A stretch of 64,000 nucleotides of DNA, from NCBI RefSeq assembly GCF_040438645.1, contig NZ_CP159253.1, positions 3,472,001-3,536,000 of the forward strand. Reading direction: 5' to 3'. Under the pieces are notes generated by a model. It had not been told where the DNA came from, ran no database searches, and saw only the letters and a list, made by a program, of their open reading frames with translations. Made by a program: the position numbers and the translations under genes. How positions within the stretch are numbered: the stretch's first letter is position 1; each line of letters begins with the position of its first letter. Below are positions 8,533 through 16,751 of this stretch, in pieces. This DNA is from Mesorhizobium sp. WSM2240. GTDB taxonomy: Bacteria > Pseudomonadota > Alphaproteobacteria > Rhizobiales > Rhizobiaceae.

Positions 8533-9849
8533 CTACTCCGCAGCGACCTTCGGCGCCATCGGGTTGTTGGGGTGTTGCGTCCAGTTCGCGTAGACGGGCG
8601 AGACCGGCATGCCGGTGCGCTCGTCAATGACGCCGGCCGCCAGCGGCTCCATGGTGATGCAGCCGTCAACCGGGCAAACATTGACGCAGAGATTGCAGCC
8701 GACGCACTCAGCCTCGATCACCTCGAAATGGCGGGCGCCGTCGACCATGGAGGTGATGGCCTGGTGCGAAGTGTCTTCGCAGGCGATGTGGCAGCGGCCG
8801 CATTTGATGCAGAGATCCTGATTGATCTGCGCCTTGGCGACGTAGTTGAGGTTGAGATACTGCCAGTCGGTGACGTTGGGCGTGGCGCGTCCGATGATGG
8901 CGTCGAGATCGACGTGGCCCTTCTCGTCCATCCAGTTGTTCAGGCCATCGATCATCTCCTGGACAATTTTGAAGCCGTAGGTCATGGCGGCGGTGCAGAC
9001 CTGCACATTGCCGGCACCCAGCGCCATGAATTCGGCCGCGTCACGCCAGGTCGTGATGCCGCCAATGCCCGAGATCGGCAGGCCGTGGGTTTCCGGATCG
9101 CGGGCGATCTCGGCCACCATATTGAGCGCGATCGGCTTCACCGCCGGGCCGCAATAGCCGCCATGCGAGCCCTTGCCGTCGATCGAAGGCTCCGGTGAGA
9201 ATGTGTCGAGATCGACCGCGGTGATCGAATTGATCGTGTTGATCAGCGAGACCGCGTCGGTGCCGCCGGCAAGGGCGGCTCGCGCCGGTTTGCGGACGTC
9301 GGTGATGTTGGGCGTGAGCTTGGTGATGACCGGCATGCGGGTGTTGGCTTTGCACCAGCGCACCACCATCTCGATGTATTCCGGCACCTGGCCGACCGCG
9401 GCGCCCATGCCGCGCTCCGACATGCCATGCGGGCAGCCGAAATTGAGCTCGATGCCGTCGGCTTCGGTTGCCTCGACCAGCGGCAGGATCGCCTTCCAGC
9501 TCTCCTCGACGCAGGGCACCATCAGCGAGACGACGATGGCGCGATCGGGCCAGTCCTTCTTGACCTGCTTGATCTCGCGGAGATTAACGGAAAGGTCGCG
9601 GTCGGTGATGAGTTCGATATTGTTGAGACCGAGCAGTCGCCGGTCCGCGCCCCAGATTGCGCCGTAACGCGGCCCGTTGACATTAACAACGGGCGGGCCC
9701 TCTTCGCCGAGCGTTTTCCATACCACGCCGCCCCAGCCCGCCTTGAAGGCGCGGACGACGTTGTAGGCCTTGTCGGTCGGCGGCGCGGAGGCCAGCCAGA
9801 ACGGGTTCGGCGATTTGATGCCGACGAAATTGTTGCGGAGATCTGCCAT
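8533..9849 (-). CDS. preA: NAD-dependent dihydropyrimidine dehydrogenase, catalytic subunit PreA
   Basis: A 438-residue FMN-binding beta/alpha-barrel of the dihydroorotate/dihydropyrimidine dehydrogenase family with a C-terminal 2x[4Fe-4S] ferredoxin domain. The catalytic loop NFGCPHGMSERGMG carries the active-site cysteine at 139. The two clusters are CIKCGRCHIAC and CVGCNLCVNVCP in the last 90 residues. With PreT it reduces uracil and thymine to the 5,6-dihydro compounds, the first step of the reductive pathway. The gene starts 11 bp after preT with a GGGAG ribosome site. It corresponds to the C-terminal half of the eukaryotic single-chain DPD enzyme. Confidence 0.96.
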   Translation of the reverse strand: MADLRNNFVGIKSPNPFWLASAPPTDKAYNVVRAFKAGWGGVVWKTLGEEGPPVVNVNGPRYGAIWGADRRLLGLNNIELITDRDLSVNLREIKQVKKDWPDRAIVVSLMVPCVEESWKAILPLVEATEADGIELNFGCPHGMSERGMGAAVGQVPEYIEMVVRWCKANTRMPVITKLTPNITDVRKPARAALAGGTDAVSLINTINSITAVDLDTFSPEPSIDGKGSHGGYCGPAVKPIALNMVAEIARDPETHGLPISGIGGITTWRDAAEFMALGAGNVQVCTAAMTYGFKIVQEMIDGLNNWMDEKGHVDLDAIIGRATPNVTDWQYLNLNYVAKAQINQDLCIKCGRCHIACEDTSHQAITSMVDGARHFEVIEAECVGCNLCVNVCPVDGCITMEPLAAGVIDERTGMPVSPVYANWTQHPNNPMAPKVAAE

Positions 9850-9860
9850 GGGTCTGCTCC

Positions 9861-11243
9861 CTAAGCCGAAACTGCAACTGGCGCAGCGGCCACGGCCGCC
9901 AATGCGCGATGGATGCTCTCGGCCGCATCGCGGCCCTGCGCGACAGCCGAAACGGTCAAATCCTCGCCGACGCCGACGCAGTCTCCGCCCGCCCAGACTT
10001 TTGGCAGCGAAGTGCGGCCCTCGGCGTCAACTGCAATCTTGCCGCCTTCCAGGCGGATCGTGGAGCCGGTGGCGTTCAGGCTCGACAGATCGAAGGTCTG
10101 GCCGATCGCCTTGAAAATCTGGTCCGCCTCGATGTGGACGGTTTCGCCGGTGCCGACCAGCTTGCCTTCGACGAACTCGGTGTATTCGAGTTCGATGCCG
10201 GCGGCCTTGCCGAACTGCACCACGACGCGTTTCGGCTGCAGCCAGTGGCGGATGACCACGCCCTTGGAGGTCGCCAGATCCTGCTCGAACTCCGAAGCGT
10301 TCATGTGCTCCTTGCCGCGGCGGTAGCAGATCGTCACCTCTTCGGCGCCGAGCAGCTTCGACTGGACCGCGGCGTCGATCGCCGTCATGCCGCCGCCGAT
10401 GACGACGACGCGGCGGCCGACCGGCAAATCGGACAAGTCCTCAGCCTGTCGAAGGGTGGCGATGAATTCGACAGCATTCACGACGCCTTCAGCGTCCTCG
10501 CCCTCGACGCGGAGCCCGTTGATGCCGCCAAGGCCCATGCCAAGGAAGACGGCATCGTAGGTGTTGACCAGATCAGGCAGGAAATAGTCGCGGCCGAGCG
10601 CCTTGCCCTCCACGATGTCGATGCCGCCGATGGCGGTGACGTAGTCGACTTCGGCCTGGGCGAAATCGTCGGTGCTCTTATAGGCGGCGATACCGTATTC
10701 GTTGAGGCCGCCGGCCTTCGGCCGCGCCTCCAGGATCGTCACGTCATGGCCGTAGCGGGCCAGACGATGTGCGCAGGCGAGGCCCGCCGGGCCGGCCCCG
10801 ACCACGGCGATCTTCTGCCCGGTCGGCTGGGCGCGCTTGTAGAACTGTTTTTCCATCGTCATCGCGACGTCGGTGGCGTAACGCTGCAGCCGGCCGATCT
10901 GAACCGGCTTGCCTTCGGCGACCTCGCGCACGCAGACCTCCTCGCACAGCGTCTCGGTCGGGCAGACGCGCGCGCACATGCCGCCCAGAATATTCTGGTC
11001 GAAGATGGTCTTGGCCGAGCCGAGCGGGTTGCCGGTGGCAATCTGGCGGATGAACAGCGGGATGTCGATCGAGGTCGGGCACGCATTCATGCACGGCGCA
11101 TCGTAGCAGAAATAGCAGCGATCCGCCTCGACCAGCGCCTCGTGGCGGTCGAACGGCGGATGCAGGTCGGAAAAATTCTCTGCGTATTTTTCGGGCGGAA
11201 GCCGGTCTCCGGCTATCCCTTCCTTGAACTGGCCCTCTGGCAT
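9861..11243 (-). CDS. preT: NAD-dependent dihydropyrimidine dehydrogenase, subunit PreT
   Basis: A 460-residue flavoprotein of the glutamate-synthase small-subunit type. The N-terminal 120 residues hold cysteine-rich iron-sulfur motifs (CYFCYDAPCMNACP and CARVCPTETLCEEVC), then an FAD-binding GAGPAGLACA near 150 and an NAD(P)-binding GGGMTAIDAA near 280. It passes electrons from NAD(P)H to PreA. First gene of the preT-preA-P450 operon, with a RutR-like palindrome about 70 bp upstream. Bases 10437-10455 resemble the core of a widespread extragenic palindrome, but the encoded peptide is unbroken, so I read it as ordinary coding sequence. Confidence 0.95.
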   Translation of the reverse strand: MPEGQFKEGIAGDRLPPEKYAENFSDLHPPFDRHEALVEADRCYFCYDAPCMNACPTSIDIPLFIRQIATGNPLGSAKTIFDQNILGGMCARVCPTETLCEEVCVREVAEGKPVQIGRLQRYATDVAMTMEKQFYKRAQPTGQKIAVVGAGPAGLACAHRLARYGHDVTILEARPKAGGLNEYGIAAYKSTDDFAQAEVDYVTAIGGIDIVEGKALGRDYFLPDLVNTYDAVFLGMGLGGINGLRVEGEDAEGVVNAVEFIATLRQAEDLSDLPVGRRVVVIGGGMTAIDAAVQSKLLGAEEVTICYRRGKEHMNASEFEQDLATSKGVVIRHWLQPKRVVVQFGKAAGIELEYTEFVEGKLVGTGETVHIEADQIFKAIGQTFDLSSLNATGSTIRLEGGKIAVDAEGRTSLPKVWAGGDCVGVGEDLTVSAVAQGRDAAESIHRALAAVAAAPVAVSA

Positions 11244-11311
11244 CGTCGCAGTTCCCCTTAGCTGGCTTTGTCGCTGGCTTATTTTTCAGGAAGGCTAGCA
11301 CGTTTTGATTT

Positions 11312-11327
11312 TTTATCAATCGGTCAA
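11312..11327. promoter_or_regulatory. Candidate RutR operator upstream of preT
   Basis: The 16 bases TTTATCAATCGGTCAA match 11 of 14 fixed positions of TTGACCANNTGGTCAA. On the minus strand the segment contains TTTGACCGATTG, the exact 12-mer also found in the operator candidate before the transaminase operon. It lies about 70 bp before the preT start, a suitable place for promoter control. The match is seen; binding is inferred. Confidence 0.7.
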
Positions 11328-11699
11328 ATATTGGAGAGGGCGCACCTCTCCGTCGCCACGCCCGCTCTCGCGTCTGGCCATTGTGGGGAGCGGCGCATGG
11401 CAACGACGCCTAATCAATTTAGTTAGTTGACGCGCTGCCATGCGCCGCCGGCGTTTTCTCCCCTGATCGCTGTCCGGCCCATCGCTCCTGTCCCGTATGC
11501 TGGGACGGAGCGCGGGCGCACAGGCGCGACCCGGGGCCGGAGCGATCCGCGCGACCCAGCGGGTATCTCTCCGGCGCCACACTTGCCTGGATGCCGGTCG
11601 TGTACACCCGTCCCCACCAGCAAGCTGCCGGGACGGAGTATGCGGGCAGCGCCAGGGGGTGTGGACAAATCGGAGGAAAACATTCCTGACAGATGCTGA
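11328..11699. other. Gene-free intergenic stretch
   Basis: Between the preT control region and the palindromic repeat I see no frame with ribosome site, protein-like composition or recognisable family on either strand, and no tRNA-like fold. The GC-rich sequence with partly repeated phrases (for example CCGGGACGGAGTATGCGGGC beside a similar GGGACGGAGCGCGGGC) suggests decayed or mosaic repeat material. Confidence 0.45.
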
Positions 11700-11824
11700 C
11701 AGGTGGAGTGGAGCGGTCGTCCTTCTCCCCTTGTGGGAGAAGGTGGATCGGCGCGAAGCGCCGAGACGGGATGTTGGAAGAAACGCCACCTTCTCCCACA
11801 AGGGGACGAGGGAGAGGCGCTGGG
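11700..11824. repeat. Mosaic palindromic intergenic repeat (rhizobial type)
   Basis: Three nested structures are visible. CCTTCTCCC (11721-11729) pairs with GGGAGAAGG (11735-11743). TCGGCGC/GCGCCGA (11748-11764) forms a perfect 7-bp hairpin with a GAA loop. The 21 bases 11726-11746 recur as an exact inverted copy at 11786-11806. The pattern matches short mosaic repeats common between genes in rhizobia. Lying just past the flavoprotein stop codon, it could act in transcription termination or mRNA stability. Confidence 0.75.
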
Positions 11825-14266
11825 CTACCCCCGCATCCGACCCTGATTGGCGTCGAACAACGGCGCGGGCTGTATGCGGGTGGGGTAGCGCTTGCCGAGC
11901 AGTTCGATCTCGAAGCCGCCGCTTTCGTCGGCGATCTCCTTCGGCACGTAGCCCATGGCCACGGACGCATTGGAGCCGTGGGCGTAGCCGCCCGAGGTTA
12001 CCCAGCCGCGCACCTCGCCGGAAAACCAGATCGGCTCGTCGCCGATGACGTCGGCGTCGTCGGTTTCGACGATGAAGGCGCGGAGCCGCAGTCTGCCGCC
12101 CGAGGCGCGCTCGGCCAGCGCGCCGGCCTTGCCGATGAAATCGGCATCCTTGCCATAGGCAACGAAGCGGTCGAGCCCGGCTTCAAGCGGGCCGTAGATC
12201 GGTCGGTATTCGCGCGCCCAGGAGCCGTAATTCTTTTCGAGCCTGAGTGCGTTGAGCGCCCTGCTGCCGAAGAGGCCGATGCCGAGTTCCGCGCCGGAGG
12301 TCATCAGACTGTGGAACACGGCGCGCTGATATTCCGGCTCTATCCAGATCTCGTAGCCGAGATCGCCGGTGTAGCTGACGCGGCCGACCAGGCAGGGCGC
12401 CATGCCGATGTCGAGCTTCTTCACATCCATGAACTTGAAGGCGGCATTGGAAACGTCCGCGCGCGTGACCTTTGCCAGCAGGCTGCGGGCATTCGGCCCG
12501 GCGATCGACAGGCCGGTTAGCTTTGGCCCGAGCGCCTCGATCGTCACCGAACCGTCCTTCGGCAGGTGCTTTTCGAACCAGCGCATATGATACTGCTCGG
12601 CAATGCCTGAGCCGGCGATAAACCATTCTCCATTGCCATTGCGGTCGGGGCCGAGATTGGCCAGCGAAAAATCACCGATCAGCTTGCCGTCTTCCTTGAG
12701 CATCGGCGCCAGCGTCATGCGGCCAGGCTTCGGCAGCTTGCAGGCAAGCATCCTGTCCAGCCAGGCTTCGGCGCCCTGCCCCTTCACGCGGTATTTGGCG
12801 AAGTTCGATATTTCGGAGAGGCCGACGCTTGTCCGCACGGTCCGGCATTCATTCGCCACATGCTCGAAATCGGTCGAGCGCCGCCAAGAGAACTCATCCC
12901 TGGCGCCTTCGGGCGCGAACCAGAGCGGCACTTCGAGACCATAGGATACGCCCCATTGCGCGCCTCTGGCCGACAGCAAATCATAGATCGGCGTCGTCTT
13001 CAGCGGCCGCCCGGCGGGCAGCTCCTCGTTGGGGAAGCGGATGGAGAAGCGGCGTGAGTAGTTTTCGCGCACTTTTGCGTTGGTATAGGCCATGGACGCC
13101 CAGTCACCGTAGCGCGAGACGTCCATCGCCCAAATGTCGGCGCCCGGATCGCCGTGGATCATCCAGTTTGCGAGCGCCAGTCCGACGCCGCCGCCCTGGG
13201 AGAAACCCGCCATCACGCCGCAGGCGACCCAGAAGCCCGGCAGGCCGCGTACCGGCCCGACCAGCGGATTGCCGTCCGGCGCGAAGGTGAAGGGGCCATT
13301 GATGATCTGTTTTATCCCGGTGTTCTGGAAGGCCGGAAAATGCCGGAAGCCGACTTCCAGCGACGGCGCGATGCGGTCGATGTCCGGCTCCAGCAGCTCG
13401 TGGCCGAAATTCCAGGGCGTCTCGAATTCCGACCAGGGCTTGGCGGCCTTCTCATAGGTGCCCATCAGCATGCCGCCGCGCTCCTGGCGCAGATAAAGCT
13501 CGCCGTCGAAATCGATCGCGTGGATGATTTCCGTGCCGGTTTTTGCGTTCCAGGCGGCAACTTCCGGCATATCTTCGGTGATGAGGTACATGTGCTCCAT
13601 GGCGAGCACCGGGAGTTCCAGCCCGACCATGCGGCCGACTTCGCGCGCCCACAGGCCGCCGGCATTGACGACATGCTCGGCAACGATCTCGCCCTTGTTG
13701 GTAACCACACGCCAGAGCCCGTCCTCGCGGCGAACGATGTCCTCGACCTTGGTGAAGCGCTCGACCTCCGCCCCGAGCGCGCGGGCGGCCTTGGCATAAG
13801 CATGGGTGACGCCGGACGGGTCGAGATGACCATCGACCACGGTGCGGACCGCACCGACGAATTCCTTCGGGTCGAGCAGCGGCATGATCTCGCCGGCTTC
13901 ACTGGCGGAGATCTCCTCGAGCTCGATGCCGAGATAGCGACCCTTGGCGACCAGGCCGCGCAGCCAGTCCATACGCGCCTGCGTGGCAGCCAGCATGACG
14001 CCGCCAGTCAGATGCACGCCGGTCGCCTGGCCGGACAGCGCCTCGATCTCCTTGTAGAGCTCGATCGTGTATTTCTGCAGCTTGGCGACGTTGGGGTCGC
14101 CATTGACCGTGTGCATGCCGCCGGCGGCATGCCAGGTCGAGCCGGAGGTGAGTTCGTCGCGCTCCAGAAGCACGACGTCTGTCCAGCCGTGCTTGGCCAG
14201 ATGGAACAGCACCGAGCAGCCGACGACGCCTCCTCCGATGACCACGACCTGGGTGTGCGATTTCAT
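11825..14266 (-). CDS. Dimethylglycine/sarcosine dehydrogenase-like FAD oxidoreductase with C-terminal GcvT-type domain
   Basis: An 813-residue two-part enzyme. The N-terminal DAO-type FAD domain starts with GGGVVGCSV (11-19). TWHAAGG follows, whose His46 matches the histidine that binds FAD covalently in mammalian dimethylglycine dehydrogenase. The C-terminal 400 residues form an aminomethyltransferase (GcvT-like) domain that in relatives passes the released formaldehyde unit to tetrahydrofolate. It likely oxidatively demethylates an N-methylated amino compound such as dimethylglycine or sarcosine. It follows the MttB-like methyltransferase gene by 88 bp on the same strand, so the two may act on one methylated substrate. 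The exact substrate cannot be told from sequence. Confidence 0.88.
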   Translation of the reverse strand: MKSHTQVVVIGGGVVGCSVLFHLAKHGWTDVVLLERDELTSGSTWHAAGGMHTVNGDPNVAKLQKYTIELYKEIEALSGQATGVHLTGGVMLAATQARMDWLRGLVAKGRYLGIELEEISASEAGEIMPLLDPKEFVGAVRTVVDGHLDPSGVTHAYAKAARALGAEVERFTKVEDIVRREDGLWRVVTNKGEIVAEHVVNAGGLWAREVGRMVGLELPVLAMEHMYLITEDMPEVAAWNAKTGTEIIHAIDFDGELYLRQERGGMLMGTYEKAAKPWSEFETPWNFGHELLEPDIDRIAPSLEVGFRHFPAFQNTGIKQIINGPFTFAPDGNPLVGPVRGLPGFWVACGVMAGFSQGGGVGLALANWMIHGDPGADIWAMDVSRYGDWASMAYTNAKVRENYSRRFSIRFPNEELPAGRPLKTTPIYDLLSARGAQWGVSYGLEVPLWFAPEGARDEFSWRRSTDFEHVANECRTVRTSVGLSEISNFAKYRVKGQGAEAWLDRMLACKLPKPGRMTLAPMLKEDGKLIGDFSLANLGPDRNGNGEWFIAGSGIAEQYHMRWFEKHLPKDGSVTIEALGPKLTGLSIAGPNARSLLAKVTRADVSNAAFKFMDVKKLDIGMAPCLVGRVSYTGDLGYEIWIEPEYQRAVFHSLMTSGAELGIGLFGSRALNALRLEKNYGSWAREYRPIYGPLEAGLDRFVAYGKDADFIGKAGALAERASGGRLRLRAFIVETDDADVIGDEPIWFSGEVRGWVTSGGYAHGSNASVAMGYVPKEIADESGGFEIELLGKRYPTRIQPAPLFDANQGRMRG

Positions 14267-14354
14267 GATTTCCGTTCTCGTTCAGTGGGTTGGGGGAAGC
14301 GGTGGAATCGGGATGGGAGGGAGGTGATTCAGTTTGAGAAGTCCACGCTAAGCC

Positions 14355-15893
14355 TCACGGCTCGCCTGCCCCGATTTCTTCCTTGCGCATGGTCACATAG
14401 GCCTCCAGTTCCTCGCGCACGGAAATGTCCATCGTGGGCTCGACATATTCCTCCAGCGCCTTCTTCCACAGCCGCGTGGCGCGGGCGGTGGCGTCGAGGC
14501 CGCCGGCTTCCTGCCAGGCTTCGTAATTCTGCCAGTTGGAGAGCAGCGGCTGGTAGAAGGCTGTGGAATACCGCTCCAGCGTGTGCTGCTCGCCGAAGAA
14601 GTGGCCGCCTGTCGGCACGCGGCCGAGCGCATCGAGCGCCAGTTCGCCGTCATTGACCTCGATGGGCTTCAGGAACTCCATCATGTGCTGGATCAGCTCG
14701 ACATCGATGATGAACTTCTCGAAGGACGCGGTCAGCCCGCCCTCCTGCCAGCCTGCGGCGTGATAGACGAGATTGCCATGGCCGAGCACCGCGCCCCAGA
14801 GCGCCATCATAGTTTCGTAAGCTCCTTGAGCGTCGGCGGCGTTGGAGGCCGAGCCGGGCGTCGTGCGGTAGGGCAGACTGTAGCGTCGGGCGAGCTGGCC
14901 GGACGCGATGTTGGCCTTGGTGTTTTCCGGCGTGCCGAAGGCCGGAGCGCCCGAGCGCATGTCGACATTGGAGGTGAACGCGCCGTACATCACCGGCGCG
15001 CCGGGGCGGACAAGCTGCGTCAGCACCACGCCGAAAAGCGCCTCGGCGTTCTGCTGCGCCAGCGCGCCCGCGAGCGTCACCGGGCTCATTGCGCCCATCA
15101 GCGTGAACGGCGTGACGGCGACCGACTGCCCATGCTCGGCCATGGCCATCAGCCCTTCCGCCATGAACTCGTCATAGCGGCGCGGAGAGTTGACGGAGAT
15201 GACCGTGGTGACGCCCGGGTCTCGCGCCAGTTCGTCGAGCGTCAGCCCGCGCGAGATCGCCATCATCTTGATGCCGTCCAGCGCCCTGCCCCGGCCGATC
15301 GCCGAGACATGGAACGCTTTGTCGGTCAGGGTCAGGTTGGCGAAGTAGGTGTCGAGATGGCGCGAATTGGCCGGTAGCTCGACCGGCGCGCAGACCTGGT
15401 TGCCGATCAGATGGATGCAGTTGAAATGCTGCGCCAGCCGCACGAGATCGGAATAGTCGCTTAGATTGCCGGCGCGGCGGCCGCGCTCCATGTCGTGGAC
15501 GTTGGGGGGGCCGGCGACCAGGGTGAAGTTGATCGTGTCGCCGCCGAGATGGATCTTTCGCTCGGGATTGCGCGGCGCCAGCGTGTAATTCGACTGGGTA
15601 GTCTTGAGCGCCTCGTCGACAAGTCCGCGGTCGAGCCAGACAGTCTGCGCGGCGTGGTCGACCTTCGCCCCGGCCTTCTCGAACAGAGCGAGAGCGCGGG
15701 AACTCATCAATTCGATGCCGAAATTTTCCAATATATGCAGCGACGCTTCGTGGATCGCCTCGATCTGGTCGTCCGACAGAAGCGCCATCGGCGGATACGG
15801 ATTGCGCACGCGGCGGAGCGGCAGTTGCGGGATTGCGGCTGGTCCGCGGTTGCCGGTCCGCTCGGCGCCGCGCTTTCGTCTGGGTTCTGTCAT
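14355..15893 (-). CDS. Pyrrolysine-free MttB-family methyltransferase
   Basis: A 512-residue member of the trimethylamine methyltransferase (MttB) superfamily. It reads through without any in-frame amber codon, so it belongs to the non-pyrrolysine branch, which includes corrinoid-dependent glycine betaine methyltransferases such as MtgB. True MttB needs pyrrolysine. I placed the start at 15893, giving an Arg-rich leader before the conserved LSDDQIEAIHEASLHILENFGIEL region; the frame stays open upstream to 16007 and the ribosome site is weak. A quaternary or N-methylated amine substrate is likely, with product passed to the downstream dehydrogenase. No corrinoid protein is encoded in this window, so the methyl acceptor is unknown. 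Confidence 0.85.
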   Translation of the reverse strand: MTEPRRKRGAERTGNRGPAAIPQLPLRRVRNPYPPMALLSDDQIEAIHEASLHILENFGIELMSSRALALFEKAGAKVDHAAQTVWLDRGLVDEALKTTQSNYTLAPRNPERKIHLGGDTINFTLVAGPPNVHDMERGRRAGNLSDYSDLVRLAQHFNCIHLIGNQVCAPVELPANSRHLDTYFANLTLTDKAFHVSAIGRGRALDGIKMMAISRGLTLDELARDPGVTTVISVNSPRRYDEFMAEGLMAMAEHGQSVAVTPFTLMGAMSPVTLAGALAQQNAEALFGVVLTQLVRPGAPVMYGAFTSNVDMRSGAPAFGTPENTKANIASGQLARRYSLPYRTTPGSASNAADAQGAYETMMALWGAVLGHGNLVYHAAGWQEGGLTASFEKFIIDVELIQHMMEFLKPIEVNDGELALDALGRVPTGGHFFGEQHTLERYSTAFYQPLLSNWQNYEAWQEAGGLDATARATRLWKKALEEYVEPTMDISVREELEAYVTMRKEEIGAGEP

Positions 15894-16007
15894 GCCCGCA
15901 TCAATACGCCGCCGGGGCAGGCGGGCTGTCAAGAATCCGGCATGTGCGGGCGTGATTTTAACCACAGCGTCATAGCTGGGCCGGATCGGGAAGAAAAGCG
16001 ACGCCAA

Positions 16008-16033
16008 TAGTCGTATTATCTACAATACGACTA
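16008..16033. promoter_or_regulatory. Perfect 10-bp inverted repeat, candidate operator
   Basis: TAGTCGTATT (16008-16017) and AATACGACTA (16024-16033) are exact reverse complements around the 6-base spacer ATCTAC. It is AT-rich in a GC-rich region and lies in the divergent gap, about 115 bp before the methyltransferase start and 80 bp before the lipoprotein start. No T-run follows, so an operator fits better than a terminator. The binding protein is not encoded nearby; GntR-type regulators bind similar GTAT/ATAC sites. Confidence 0.6.
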
Positions 16034-16114
16034 CGAACCGGCTAAATGCGGTTGCCGAATTGGTTAAGGCTGGCTGCAACATTCCTTTTATGTTTTCGGC
16101 CTAAAGCTTCGCCG

Positions 16115-16708
16115 ATGCATGCGTCGGGTTTTAGTAAAATTGTACCGATCGCCCTCGTGCTGGCGCTTTCCGCCTGCGCCAGCGCACCGAACCACATCAA
16201 TGATGTCTGCGCCGTGTTCGAGCAAAACGATGGCTGGTTCAACAACTGGCATAGCGCAGCAAAGAAGGCGGAACGCAAGCACGGCGTGCCAGTACCCGTG
16301 CTGATGGCGACGGTTCGCAAGGAATCCGGCTTTAAGAGCAATGCCAAGCCGCCTCGCACCAAGCTGCTCGGCTTCATACCGTGGAAGCGCAAGTCCAGCG
16401 CCTATGGTTATTCGCAGGCGCTGGACGGCACCTGGGCGCAATACAAGACGGAGACTGGAAACTTCGCCGCCCGGCGCAACAGCTTCGCCGACGCGGTGGA
16501 TTTCGTCGGCTGGTACCATTCAAAGACCGCCGACACCTACGGCGTCGCCCGCAACGACACCTTCAATCTATACCTGGCCTGTTATTCCGGCTGGGGCGGC
16601 TACAAACGCGGCGACTGGCGCAGCAATTCCAGCCTGCAACGCTACGCCCGCGATACCGAGGCGATGGCGCAGAAATATGAAGCACAACTGGCGCGGTGCG
16701 GCGGTTAG
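16115..16708 (+). CDS. Lipoprotein with lysozyme-like / lytic transglycosylase-like domain
   Basis: A 197-residue exported lipoprotein. A hydrophobic signal ends in the lipobox LSAC, so the mature protein would start with a lipidated cysteine at about residue 21. The rest resembles SLT/goose-type lysozyme domains: RKESGF supplies a candidate catalytic glutamate, followed by AYGYSQALDGTWAQY and YLACYSGWGGY. It probably cleaves or binds peptidoglycan in the periplasm. I chose ATG 16115 because it puts a normal-length signal before the lipobox; an ATG at 16046 would add 23 residues and neither has a strong ribosome site. It is divergent from the methyltransferase gene and probably unrelated in function. 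Confidence 0.8.
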   Translation: MHASGFSKIVPIALVLALSACASAPNHINDVCAVFEQNDGWFNNWHSAAKKAERKHGVPVPVLMATVRKESGFKSNAKPPRTKLLGFIPWKRKSSAYGYSQALDGTWAQYKTETGNFAARRNSFADAVDFVGWYHSKTADTYGVARNDTFNLYLACYSGWGGYKRGDWRSNSSLQRYARDTEAMAQKYEAQLARCGG

Positions 16709-16751
16709 GTGAGGATTTGGGCACGTCCTTCGAGGCTCGCTCCGCTCGCAC

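Noticed and set aside
10437..10455. A 19-base match (one mismatch) to the core of a widespread extragenic palindrome inside preT
   Set aside because: The reading frame passes through with a normal family peptide and no insertion; no paired inverted arm is present, so it is probably chance similarity.
11328..11699. Possible small gene or structured RNA in the preT/flavoprotein gap
   Set aside because: Open frames on both strands lack ribosome sites and normal composition, and no convincing fold beyond the adjacent repeat was seen.
14355..15893. Possible pyrrolysine (amber) codon in the MttB-like gene
   Set aside because: No in-frame TAG occurs before the terminal stop; it belongs to the non-pyrrolysine branch.
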